A DNA stretch of 19,610 nucleotides from an uncultured Clostridia bacterium (lineage in GTDB: Bacteria; Bacillota; Clostridia; Lachnospirales; Anaerotignaceae), in the NCBI GenBank assembly GCA_947036475.1, contig CAMQRG010000017.1, positions 1 to 19,610 on the forward strand, written 5' to 3'. The position numbers and the translations under genes are program-made. Shown here one piece after another: positions 1 through 6,184 of this stretch (positions within the stretch are counted from its first letter, which is position 1; every line of letters starts with the position of its first letter). The notes beneath the pieces are model-generated. The model was not told the DNA's origin, did no database searches, and worked only from the letters and a program-made list of their open reading frames with translations.

Positions 1-33
1 TCGTCGGCAGCGTCAGATGTGTATAAGAGACAG
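1..33 (+). other. Nextera (Tn5) read-1 sequencing adapter
   Basis: Bases 1-33 match the Illumina Nextera read-1 transposase adapter exactly, including the 19-base Tn5 mosaic end at 15-33 (AGATGTGTATAAGAGACAG). It is library-preparation sequence left at the contig end, not genomic DNA. It also creates a false start codon at 17, and the residues MCIRDR that this adds to the first reading frame are an artefact. Confidence 0.99.
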
Positions 34-34
34 A

Positions 35-241
35 TATTATGAAGGCGATAAATTTCTGCTGAAAATCAGCCTGATGGACAACGGTCCTGAATCTGCCATA
101 TATAGCGAAGTGAAACGCGTGATTGAAAAAGAGTATGGCGAATTTGAATATGGCTGTCAGTTTTTGGAGTTGAGAGATGATGACCAGGAGAAAATAACAA
201 AGAATATTTTTGACGCGCAGTGTCAGAACAGACGGCGTTAG
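35..241 (+). CDS. PilZ-domain protein, C-terminal fragment (5' end missing)
   Basis: Only the last 68 residues are present, because the contig begins inside the gene and adapter sequence sits in front of it. The end of the protein reads YGCQFLELRDDDQEKITKNI followed by FDAQCQNRRR. A glycine-x-x-F strand, then a 'DDQEKI..NIF' helix and a basic tail, is typical of the C-terminal part of PilZ domains. Those domains bind cyclic di-GMP and adjust motility, exopolysaccharide or flagellar braking. The c-di-GMP-binding RxxxR and DxSxxG motifs lie upstream and are lost, so ligand binding cannot be judged. Any partner domain, such as the YcgR N-domain, is also unseen. The gene ends with TAG just before a bidirectional terminator. 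Confidence 0.7.
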   Translation, partial: YYEGDKFLLKISLMDNGPESAIYSEVKRVIEKEYGEFEYGCQFLELRDDDQEKITKNIFDAQCQNRRR

Positions 242-271
242 CAGGTATTTGCGGTTTTAGCAGAGCGTATA

Positions 272-307
272 AAAACGGGGAAAATCCATTGAGATTTTCC
301 CCGTTTT
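272..307. terminator. Bidirectional intrinsic terminator
   Basis: A perfect 15-bp stem (272-286 with 293-307) has a 6-base loop. A-runs and T-runs on its two sides give a U-tract in either direction. It lies between the convergent PilZ-domain gene (+) and the three-gene minus-strand operon and probably ends both transcripts. Confidence 0.88.
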
Positions 308-328
308 GGTATTTCGCAGAAATCCGTT

Positions 329-847
329 TTATGGCTTTTTGTTCATGCCTTCCCACATTTTTTGGTATGCGGCACAGTAATCCTCTTTGCGCAGAACGCC
401 AATCCTTCTTAAAACACCTTTTGTTTCCAGCATTTTTTCAAATTCCCGAAAGCCGCTTGAAGCATGATTCAGTGGAATCTGTCTGTCTTTATAATCCCCT
501 TCGATGCAGAAAATATATCCGCGCCCATTCACGCCGGCCTGAATCGCTTTCCCGGGGATATCCTCCCAACGGAAAGTATATTCCTCTGTGCGGGAGTAAT
601 GGAAGATAACCGTTTCTTCATCATACTCCACCCAGACAAGCCCCAGATAGAGCGTGCGGTAGGCGGCAAACAGCAGGAAACCGCCAAACAGGAGTATGCC
701 GAGCAGGTAAGTCTGGCGCAGGTCTGGCGCGGCCTGCGTATCATACAGAAAGAGCCACAGGAACAGCAGGGTCAACGGCAGAAAAAAGCCTATAATTACC
801 AGAAACGCAATGATTTTCGGCAGCAGCCCGATGACGCATTTTTTCAT
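329..847 (-). CDS. Small two-helix membrane protein with PH-like cytoplasmic part
   Basis: 172 residues. The start at 847 is chosen because GGGGGGA lies about 5 bases upstream; the reading frame is open further back, but no site supports a longer start. The protein opens MKKCVIGLLPKIIAFLVIIG. It has one long hydrophobic helix at about residues 5-35 and a second at about 45-70. The remainder is soluble and rich in beta strands (around VWVEYDEETVIFHYSRTEEY and FRWEDIPGKA). The 'strand-strand-W-x-D-I' pattern recalls bacterial PH-like domains on small membrane proteins, but this is inference and I do not recognise a named family. It is the third gene of a minus-strand operon, 20 bases after the Imm1-like gene, and the terminator at 272-307 follows it. 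Confidence 0.7.
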   Translation of the reverse strand: MKKCVIGLLPKIIAFLVIIGFFLPLTLLFLWLFLYDTQAAPDLRQTYLLGILLFGGFLLFAAYRTLYLGLVWVEYDEETVIFHYSRTEEYTFRWEDIPGKAIQAGVNGRGYIFCIEGDYKDRQIPLNHASSGFREFEKMLETKGVLRRIGVLRKEDYCAAYQKMWEGMNKKP

Positions 848-867
848 GATTGTCCCCCCAGTGGCGT

Positions 868-1326
868 TTATCCAATCTGCTTTGCCCAGTCGATGCAAGG
901 ATACAGTCTGCCTGTGCGGATAAAATAGGCGGCCGCGGCTGTTCCGGCTTCAATGTCATTTATGGCAAGGTATTTTTCGATGGGCGACTGCCCGCCGCTG
1001 GTAAGCGGGCAGAGTTCCTCTGTTCCGGCGAAAGCAGGGTTATAGGAATAATAATTTTCCTGCCCGCAATTGGAGGAATAGCCCAGCGCAAGCCAGCCAC
1101 TGCCGCAGATGACTTCAAGAAAATTATCCTCCCCATAGGGGTCCAGAGAAAGACAGACTTCTATCCCTCTGGGGATTTCAGAGAGTATTTTAGAAACGAT
1201 TTCCTCTGTGATTTCATCGCCTTCGTAAGTATTGCCGCCTGGATAGTATGCAATATGCTGTATCCGAATGGCATGCGGGTCAAAGGCGGGGATTGTGTCC
1301 TGCTTCGGTATGATTTGCAGTTTCAT
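868..1326 (-). CDS. Imm1-like immunity protein (tentative)
   Basis: 152 residues, no signal peptide or membrane helix. The C-terminal part reads SPIEKYLAINDIEAGTAAAA then YFIRTGRLYPCIDW. This 'small-residue helix, YF-x-TG, P-x-x-x-W' ending resembles the Imm1 family, whose members neutralise polymorphic toxins delivered by contact-dependent or type VI/VII-like systems. The middle (CLSLDPYGEDNFLEV) also fits the alternating strands of that family. No toxin gene is visible nearby, so it would be an orphan immunity gene, and the assignment rests only on pattern resemblance. The start has a modest AGAAGGG site six bases upstream. It is the middle gene of the operon, 22 bases after the AIM24-family gene. 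Confidence 0.6.
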   Translation of the reverse strand: MKLQIIPKQDTIPAFDPHAIRIQHIAYYPGGNTYEGDEITEEIVSKILSEIPRGIEVCLSLDPYGEDNFLEVICGSGWLALGYSSNCGQENYYSYNPAFAGTEELCPLTSGGQSPIEKYLAINDIEAGTAAAAYFIRTGRLYPCIDWAKQIG

Positions 1327-1347
1327 AGAAACCCTTCTTTCTGCTGT

Positions 1348-2127
1348 TTATGCTGTGGGCGGCTGGTCTGCCAGTACGGGTGCGAGCAGGACTCTGCCTG
1401 TGCCGCGGTACACATTTACCAGCCCTTCGCCGGAGGCGGCGGAGCCGATGAGCGTTTTGCCGGAACGTTCTACCGTAAAATTCAGGCTGCCGCTCCATGC
1501 AATCGCCATGTTGCCGTCAATTTTCAGCACATCGTCCTCCAGTTCAATTTCAATCAGTTCTTCGCGCGGGCAGGGCGTTTCCAGGCAGACAACGCCATTT
1601 CCGCTAATCCCAAGGTTGAACAGCCCTTCATTGCCTGCAAGGGCGGAAGAAAGATTGGAGCGCATGACTGCTTTGTGCTTCAGCGTGGAATCGCAGGCGA
1701 GGAACAGGCCGTCATCCAGCACGATGGAACCATTCCATGCCGCAAGGTCTTCCAAAAGGATATATTTATATGTAGGTTCAAGGACGAGTGTACCGTCGCC
1801 GGTATATTCGGGTTTGATGGCGGATTCGCCCGTAACTTTGCCGCGTACGGCTTTGCCCAGCAGGTCGCCGACACCCTTTACGCCGGTTGTGGCGTTGACA
1901 TTGCCAGCCATCCACTGCATTGCGCCAGCCTGTACGGTGACGTTGGCTTTGGATAAATCGCAGATAACCTGCCGCCGCCGGACGTTCATTTCGCTGGCAA
2001 AATAAGCCTGCTGCGCGGAAAGCGGCGAAACGCTCAAATCCCTCAGATATTCGATGACAGTAAAGGGCCCCAGTGTGTCCAAAATGCGCACATCGTCGTT
2101 TTTGGTGAAATTTTTGATACGGTACAT
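1348..2127 (-). CDS. AIM24 family protein
   Basis: 259 residues. AIM24/DUF124 proteins have a beta-rich barrel-like fold. The mitochondrial member supports inner-membrane organisation, while the bacterial role is unknown. Recognisable features are the central VQAGAMQWMAGNVNATTG segment, followed by repeated glycine-containing strands such as LVLEPTYKYILLEDL, and the final GSAASGEGLVNVYRGTGRVL, which matches the family's conserved C-terminal core. There is no signal peptide. The start at 2127 has AGGAGG seven bases upstream. It is the first gene of a three-gene minus-strand operon and is driven by the promoter at 2203-2231. The length is close to the usual 230-260 residues. Confidence 0.88.
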   Translation of the reverse strand: MYRIKNFTKNDDVRILDTLGPFTVIEYLRDLSVSPLSAQQAYFASEMNVRRRQVICDLSKANVTVQAGAMQWMAGNVNATTGVKGVGDLLGKAVRGKVTGESAIKPEYTGDGTLVLEPTYKYILLEDLAAWNGSIVLDDGLFLACDSTLKHKAVMRSNLSSALAGNEGLFNLGISGNGVVCLETPCPREELIEIELEDDVLKIDGNMAIAWSGSLNFTVERSGKTLIGSAASGEGLVNVYRGTGRVLLAPVLADQPPTA

Positions 2128-2153
2128 AACAATGCCTCCTTTGTTTTAGGAAC

Positions 2154-2187
2154 GCACAGTGCGCACAGGAATGGTTTGGCACTGCGC
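2154..2187 (-). promoter_or_regulatory. Inverted repeat in the AIM24 operon leader
   Basis: On the minus strand GCGCAGTGC (2187-2179) can pair with GCACTGTGC (2162-2154) through nine base pairs including one G-U, leaving a 16-base loop. It lies between the promoter and the ribosome binding site. It could be an mRNA hairpin or a repressor operator; nothing in the sequence decides which. Confidence 0.35.
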
Positions 2188-2202
2188 AGGGATTTTTTCC
2201 CC

Positions 2203-2231
2203 ATTATAGCATAGCTTTCCGGCAGTGTCGA
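2203..2231 (-). promoter_or_regulatory. Sigma-A promoter for the AIM24 operon
   Basis: Read on the minus strand: -35 TCGACA (2231-2226), a 17-base spacer, and a perfect -10 TATAAT (2208-2203) preceded by TGC, an extended -10 element. The leader to the AIM24 start is about 70 bases. Confidence 0.82.
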
Positions 2232-2293
2232 TATTGTCTTGCATGGAAAATGGCGCTCATTGCCCGGTATGGCTGGCTTTTGGCGGCTGGATA

Positions 2294-2302
2294 TGGTATG
2301 AT
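2294..2302 (+). promoter_or_regulatory. Possible extended -10 promoter for the aminotransferase
   Basis: TGGTATGAT fits the extended -10 pattern TGnTATnnT and lies about 50 bases before the GTG start at 2352. The -35 region is poor (TGGCTT at 2274-2279 with a 17-base spacer). Together with the AIM24 promoter this forms a divergent promoter region. Confidence 0.4.
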
Positions 2303-2351
2303 TTTTTTAAACGGAACTGCTTTTGGGCGGCAGGAGAAAGGAAGGAAAACA

Positions 2352-3530
2352 GTGAGAGAATTTATAGCGAAACGAGTACGGGATATGGAATGGTCGGGAA
2401 TCCGGAAATTTGCGGACATTGCCGCGCAGGCGCCGGACGCGCTTTCCCTCTGCGTGGGGGAACCGGACTTCAAAACGCCGGAACGCGTGCGGCGCGCCGC
2501 CGCAGACGCTCTGGAGGCAGGAAAAACAAGGTATACTGCGAACATGGGCCTGCCGGAACTGCGGGCAGAAATTGCGCATTATCTGGAACGCAGGTTTTTC
2601 CTGCGATATGACCCTGCGGCGGAAATACTGTGTACCATTGGCGCGTCAGAAGCGATAGACGTCGCTTTACGGGCAATTTTGGAGCCGGGTGACGAAATAC
2701 TTGTACCGGAACCGTCCTATGTGGCGTACAAGCCCGCTATTGTGCTGGGGCATGGCGTGCCTGTGGTGGTGACGACTAAGGCGGAAAACGGTTTCCGGCT
2801 GACTGCGGAGGAGCTGGAGGCGGCTGTCACGCCAAAAACAAAAGCGTTGATACTGCCGTACCCGAATAACCCTACGGGTGCGGTGATGGAGCGTGCGGAT
2901 TTGGAGCGGCTGGTCCCTGTAATTCTCAAACATGACCTGCTTGTGATTTCTGACGAAATTTACGCGGAACTGACTTACGGCGGAATGAACCATGTTTCCA
3001 TTGCTTTGCTGGAAGGAATGCGGGAAAGGACAATCGTGCTGAACGGCTTTGCGAAATCTTTTTCCATGACGGGCTGGCGCATGGGCTTTGCCGTGGGGCC
3101 GGAAGATTTGATACAGGCAATGCGGAAGATACACGCCTATGTTATCATGTGCGCGCCGGCGGTCAGCCAGTATGGGGCGTTGGAGGCCCTGCGGGACGAT
3201 GTGCTCTGTGACGCGGATATCGCCCATATGCGGGAGGCGTATGACGAGCGGCGGAAATACATGCTTGCGGAGTTCCGGCGGCTGGGCATGGACTGCTTTG
3301 AGCCGAAGGGCGCGTTTTATGTGTTCCCGTCCATACGGAAAACAGGACTCAGCTCACAGGAATTTTGTGAACGGCTGTTGTTTGAGGGCGGCGTGGCTGT
3401 TGTGCCGGGGGACTCCTTCGGAGAAAGCGGAGAGGGGCATGTGCGCATTTCCTACGCGTACAGCATGGAGGAATTGAAAGTCTGCATTGAGAAAATAGAG
3501 GCGTTTTTGAAACGGCTGGGGTGTGAGTGA
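2352..3530 (+). CDS. PLP-dependent class I/II aminotransferase
   Basis: 392 residues from GTG 2352, chosen because the conserved domain begins there (VREFIAKRVRDMEWSGIRKF) and a GGAAGG site precedes it. The 34-residue extension to the ATG at 2250 would cover the promoter region. It moves an amino group between an amino acid and a 2-oxo acid in the cytoplasm. Visible motifs are LCVGEPDFKTPE near the N terminus, YPNNPTG (about 170-176), SDEIYAEL with the PLP-nitrogen aspartate (about 201), and NGFAKSFSMTGWRMGF with the Schiff-base lysine at about 235. The pattern is that of the aspartate-aminotransferase I-gamma/PatA group. Substrate (aspartate, aromatic amino acids, or acetyl-diaminopimelate) cannot be read from the sequence. 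Neighbours give no pathway clue. Confidence 0.92.
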   Translation: MREFIAKRVRDMEWSGIRKFADIAAQAPDALSLCVGEPDFKTPERVRRAAADALEAGKTRYTANMGLPELRAEIAHYLERRFFLRYDPAAEILCTIGASEAIDVALRAILEPGDEILVPEPSYVAYKPAIVLGHGVPVVVTTKAENGFRLTAEELEAAVTPKTKALILPYPNNPTGAVMERADLERLVPVILKHDLLVISDEIYAELTYGGMNHVSIALLEGMRERTIVLNGFAKSFSMTGWRMGFAVGPEDLIQAMRKIHAYVIMCAPAVSQYGALEALRDDVLCDADIAHMREAYDERRKYMLAEFRRLGMDCFEPKGAFYVFPSIRKTGLSSQEFCERLLFEGGVAVVPGDSFGESGEGHVRISYAYSMEELKVCIEKIEAFLKRLGCE

Positions 3531-3556
3531 AAAATCTGTCTGCGGGAGATGAGTAC

Positions 3557-4129
3557 ATGAGCATAACGGAATTGGAAACGCTTTACGAAACGGCACTGCG
3601 CCCCGTTTTTGGCTCCCTGCTCCGTATCGTACATGAGCGCGATGACTTTGCGTATGTCCTTCTGGACGGGGCGGGAGAAATGCAGAAAAGACGGAAAAAT
3701 GCCGCAGAAAGGGCGTTTTTCCGTCTTTTTGGTATTGATAGCTTTCAGCCTGTTTCTTTTGTGAGGTCAGCCTCGGTGGCTTCGGTGAAGCGGGCCAAGT
3801 CATTGGGCGAAAGTATCACCTGTTCCCCGCGGATTCCTGCGCTTACGGCGATTTCGTCAAACAGTATGCAGGTTTCGTCTATAAATGTCGGATACTTTTT
3901 TTTCATGCCTATGGGTGAACAGCCGCCGCGAATGTATCCTGTCAGGGCGAGAAGTTCTTTCATATGCGTCATTTCGACTTTTTTATTTTTGGAAACAGCT
4001 GCCGCTTTTTTTAAATCGAGTTCCATATCTACGGGGATACAAAATACCAGTATCCCTGTTTTATCGCCCCGTGTGACGAGCGTTTTGAAAACCTGTTCCG
4101 CCGGCATGCCAATCTGCTCCGCGGCATGA
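3557..4129 (+). pseudogene. Probable 3'-truncated ORF after the aminotransferase
   Basis: An ATG at 3557 has a good GGGAG site eight bases upstream and lies 27 bases after the aminotransferase stop, as expected for the next gene of an operon. The first ~43 residues (MSITELETLYETALRPVFGS, then LLRIVHERDDFAYVLLDGAG) look like a normal protein with helix then strands. The frame then runs without a stop through the terminator hairpin at 3686-3729 and into the antisense of ybaK, ending at 4129. No other forward frame gives a stop before the terminator either. The likely reading is the 5' remnant of a gene whose 3' part was deleted. The true coding remnant probably ends near 3685. I do not recognise its family, and chance is possible. 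Confidence 0.35.
3686..3729. terminator. Bidirectional intrinsic terminator
   Basis: An 18-bp stem (3686-3703 with 3712-3729) with one G-T wobble and an 8-base loop. The outer part is AAAAGACGGAAAAA against TTTTTCCGTCTTTT, so a U-tract follows on either strand. It separates the aminotransferase unit (+) from the convergent nth-ybaK operon (-). Confidence 0.9.
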
Positions 4130-4224
4130 AGTCCGGAAAGATTGCTTTCGTCATATTCATATTCGGCTGTGCGGTATGCAATGCCCGCGCTTTCCAAAAG
4201 CCGCATTACATTTGTTTTCGTCAT
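3745..4224 (-). CDS. ybaK: YbaK/EbsC-family Cys-tRNA(Pro) deacylase
   Basis: 159 residues, the usual length for this family. The enzyme hydrolyses cysteine wrongly attached to tRNA-Pro, working in trans with prolyl-tRNA synthetase. Visible features are MTKTNVMRLLESAGIAYRT at the N terminus, PAEQVFKTLVTRGDK containing the conserved catalytic lysine (about residue 47), and GGCSPIGMKKKYPTFIDE, the glycine-rich substrate loop of the YbaK group. The start at 4224 is chosen over upstream in-frame starts because GAGGTGG lies just before it and the homologous domain begins there. It follows nth by 26 bases in the same orientation, so the two are probably co-transcribed. The other possible role, general aminoacyl-tRNA editing (EbsC-like), cannot be excluded. 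Confidence 0.93.
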   Translation of the reverse strand: MTKTNVMRLLESAGIAYRTAEYEYDESNLSGLHAAEQIGMPAEQVFKTLVTRGDKTGILVFCIPVDMELDLKKAAAVSKNKKVEMTHMKELLALTGYIRGGCSPIGMKKKYPTFIDETCILFDEIAVSAGIRGEQVILSPNDLARFTEATEADLTKETG

Positions 4225-4250
4225 GGCAGCCACCTCTTTTCTTTCCGCCG

Positions 4251-4910
4251 TTATGCTTTTTGCTTTTCCTTTTCCTTTTGCAGCTTCTGCCCGCCTGTAC
4301 AGTAGGGGAATAATACACATTCCGCGCATTTCGGCCTTCTGGCGATGCAGACCTTGCGTCCATGCGCAATCATCTGTGTGTTGATATCTGTCCATTTTTC
4401 CTGCGGGACAATTTTCATCAGGTCAAATTCTATTTTTACAGGGTCCTGATTTGTTGTCAGCCCTAAAAGATTGGAAACACGTTTGACATGTGTATCCACA
4501 ACGACGCTTGGAATCCCGAAGCAATGCCCGCGTACAACGTTTGCTGTTTTCCGCCCTACGCCTGCCAGTCCCGTCAGCGCGTCAATATCGGAGGGGACTT
4601 CCTCATCGTATTCATGGAGCAGTTTCCGGCAGCATGCAATGATATTTTTTGCTTTATTATGGTAAAAGCCTGTGGAATGAATGTCCTGCTCCAGCTCTGC
4701 AAGATCGGCTTCGGCGAAAGCCTTGACAGAGGTATATTTTTGAAATAAATCTTTTGTTACAATGTTTACGCGCGCGTCTGTACACTGCGCGGAAAGCATT
4801 GTAGCAATCAGTAACTGCCACGGGTTTTCGTGTTCCAGATAACATTTTGTCGGGCCGTATTCCTTCAGCAGAAGCGTCAGAACCGCATCTACCTTTTCTT
4901 TTTTTGTCAT
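4251..4910 (-). CDS. nth: Endonuclease III (DNA glycosylase/AP lyase)
   Basis: 219 residues. It removes oxidised pyrimidines and nicks the resulting abasic site in base-excision repair. The helix-hairpin-helix LAGVGRKTANVV carries the catalytic lysine (about K121) and VVVDTHVKRV the catalytic aspartate (about D139), matching the spacing of the E. coli enzyme. The C-terminal CIARRPKCAECVLFPYC has the C-x6-C-x2-C-x5-C pattern that binds a 4Fe-4S cluster. The start at 4910 is chosen from family length and an AAGGAG site about nine bases upstream. The frame stays open to an ATG at 4982, which would add 24 residues (MGNISGEISGKHGKVTFSGK...), but no good ribosome binding site supports it. It is the first gene of an operon with ybaK. 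Confidence 0.96.
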   Translation of the reverse strand: MTKKEKVDAVLTLLLKEYGPTKCYLEHENPWQLLIATMLSAQCTDARVNIVTKDLFQKYTSVKAFAEADLAELEQDIHSTGFYHNKAKNIIACCRKLLHEYDEEVPSDIDALTGLAGVGRKTANVVRGHCFGIPSVVVDTHVKRVSNLLGLTTNQDPVKIEFDLMKIVPQEKWTDINTQMIAHGRKVCIARRPKCAECVLFPYCTGGQKLQKEKEKQKA

Positions 4911-5001
4911 TTCCTTTTGCTCCTTCCCGGAAAACGTAACTTTTCCGTGTTTGCCGGAGATTTCCCCGGAAATATTTCCCATTTTCCGGTTTGCCGGAAA
5001 A
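4911..5001 (-). promoter_or_regulatory. Structured leader of nth with CCGG hairpins
   Basis: In the nth transcript a perfect hairpin TTTTCCGG-CAAA-CCGGAAAA (5001-4982) is followed by a GGAAATATTTCC palindrome (4979-4968). A near copy of the first half, CCGGCAAACACGGAAAA, follows (about 4958-4942), and then CCGGGAAGGAG carrying the ribosome binding site. CTCC at about 4960 could pair with the GGAG. This suggests, without proving, translational control or a protein-binding leader. Confidence 0.4.
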
Positions 5002-5020
5002 CCATGCGCTTTTTATGCTT

Positions 5021-5049
5021 ATTTTACCATATCTACCGCAAAAAAGCAA
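5021..5049 (-). promoter_or_regulatory. Promoter for nth-ybaK
   Basis: Minus strand: -35 TTGCTT (5049-5044), 17-base spacer, -10 TAAAAT (5026-5021). It would start transcription near 5014 and give a leader of about 100 bases. Confidence 0.6.
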
Positions 5050-5090
5050 AGATTTCGGCAGGGGCTGGAAGCTGCCGGAAAAGCTGTTTT

Positions 5091-5120
5091 TTGTTATGGA
5101 GTATTTCATCGGGATATGAT
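5091..5120 (+). promoter_or_regulatory. Promoter for the LysR-type regulator
   Basis: -35 TTGTTA (5091-5096), 18-base spacer, -10 TATGAT (5115-5120). It is divergent from the nth promoter about 40 bases away, the usual layout for a LysR-type gene. That makes nth or the regulator itself possible targets. Confidence 0.6.
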
Positions 5121-5169
5121 AGAATGGAACAAGACGATAAACGATATGGGAACTTTCGGGGTGAATGAT

Positions 5170-6057
5170 ATGAATTTGAATCAGCTGTATTATTTCAGGA
5201 CTTTGGCAGAATTGGAGCATTATACGAAGGCGGCGGAAAAACTGAATATTTCCCAGCCGACGCTGAGCCATTCCATTGCTGCGATGGAAAAGGAACTGGG
5301 AGCGAATCTTTTTGAAAAGCAGGGGCGGAACGTAGTGCTGACGAAATACGGCAGGATATATATTTTTTATGTGGAAAATGCCCTGACGCAGCTGGAACTG
5401 GGCAAAAACCAGATAGAACGGCTGGTTTCCGAGGGCGGCGGGCATGTCGGGCTGGCGTATATGACTTCGGTGGGTACGAATTTTATGCCGAAGCTGATTT
5501 CAGATTTTTTGGACGACCCGCAGAATAAGAACATTTCCTTTTCCTGTTATGAGGGAAACACGAAAACGCTCCTTTACAATTTGAAGCGGGAAAAATATGA
5601 CCTGATATTCTGCTCGCTCATGGAAAATGAGCCTGATGTAGAGTTTATCCCAGTGTATGAACAGGGGCTTGTGGTCATCGTGCCGGAGGGGCACCCGCTG
5701 GAAAGCCGGAAAAAAGTGACGGTACAGGACATCTGTCCGTATCCGCTTATCAGTTATACAAAGGAGAGCGGCATGCGCCGGCTGATTGACGATTTATTTA
5801 CAAAGGCGCAGATTATGCCGAATATCCTCTGCCAGTTCGAGGACGTCAATTCTATGGCGGGGCTTGTGGAGGCTAATCAGGGGCTTGCAATCGTGACCGA
5901 TACGCCGACGCTGGATAATTACAGGGTGACAAAGCTGGAGTTTGATACGCCGTTCTCCCGCCGTATGGTTTATCTGGCGTATATGCTGAACCGCTATCTG
6001 CCGCCTGCTGTGGAAAAATTTAAGGAATATATCATACAGAGAACAAAGGAACGATAA
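5170..6057 (+). CDS. LysR-type transcriptional regulator
   Basis: 295 residues, the standard length. The N-terminal winged helix-turn-helix is clear: MNLNQLYYFRTLAELEHYTK, then AAEKLNISQPTLSHSIAAME and KELGANLFEKQGRNVVLTKYG. The effector-binding domain spans about residues 90-290, with VGLAYMTSVGTNFMPKLISD opening its first subdomain and LEANQGLAIV-type glycine strands further on. It binds DNA as a tetramer and responds to a small molecule that the sequence does not reveal. Start 5170 gives the exact family N terminus and has CGGGGTG about six bases upstream; an in-frame GTG at 5161 is the alternative. Divergent to nth, with the S41 peptidase gene downstream beyond a terminator. Confidence 0.94.
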   Translation: MNLNQLYYFRTLAELEHYTKAAEKLNISQPTLSHSIAAMEKELGANLFEKQGRNVVLTKYGRIYIFYVENALTQLELGKNQIERLVSEGGGHVGLAYMTSVGTNFMPKLISDFLDDPQNKNISFSCYEGNTKTLLYNLKREKYDLIFCSLMENEPDVEFIPVYEQGLVVIVPEGHPLESRKKVTVQDICPYPLISYTKESGMRRLIDDLFTKAQIMPNILCQFEDVNSMAGLVEANQGLAIVTDTPTLDNYRVTKLEFDTPFSRRMVYLAYMLNRYLPPAVEKFKEYIIQRTKER

Positions 6058-6065
6058 AGCAATGG

Positions 6066-6099
6066 AACCCTTGCGGCAGCAGTAAGCCGCAGGGGTTTT
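6066..6099 (+). terminator. Intrinsic terminator of the LysR-type gene
   Basis: A 12-bp stem AACCCTTGCGGC (6066-6077) with GCCGCAGGGGTT (6086-6097), one G-T pair and an 8-base loop, ends in TTTT. It starts nine bases after the stop codon. Confidence 0.85.
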
Positions 6100-6108
6100 A
6101 ATGAAATC

Positions 6109-6158
6109 TTAAGCTATGTTTCCTGAAATATTAAATTTTTTAGAGTACAATGTAAAAT
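6109..6158 (+). promoter_or_regulatory. AT-rich promoter region of the S41 peptidase gene
   Basis: Several -10-like hexamers lie here, TACAAT (6146-6151) and TAAAAT (6153-6158), with only weak -35 candidates upstream (TTAAGC at 6109, TTAAAT at 6131). A promoter is likely, but the exact pair cannot be chosen. Confidence 0.35.
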
Positions 6159-6184
6159 CATAGAAATTTTAGGAGGGAACGGGA

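Noticed and set aside
15..33. Tn5 mosaic end as evidence of a natural transposon
   Set aside because: The 14 bases before it complete the commercial adapter, so this is library sequence.
272..307. Insertion-sequence terminal inverted repeat
   Set aside because: A perfect inverted repeat with T-runs between convergent genes is explained by a terminator; no transposase or target duplication is seen.
850..1956. Long forward frame of 368 codons
   Set aside because: It is the antisense of the AIM24 and Imm1-like genes. Cysteine- and arginine-rich content and lack of any motif mark it as a shadow.
4657..5445. Minus-strand frame of 262 codons between nth and the LysR-type gene
   Set aside because: Antisense to the LysR-type gene and out of frame with nth; no domain.
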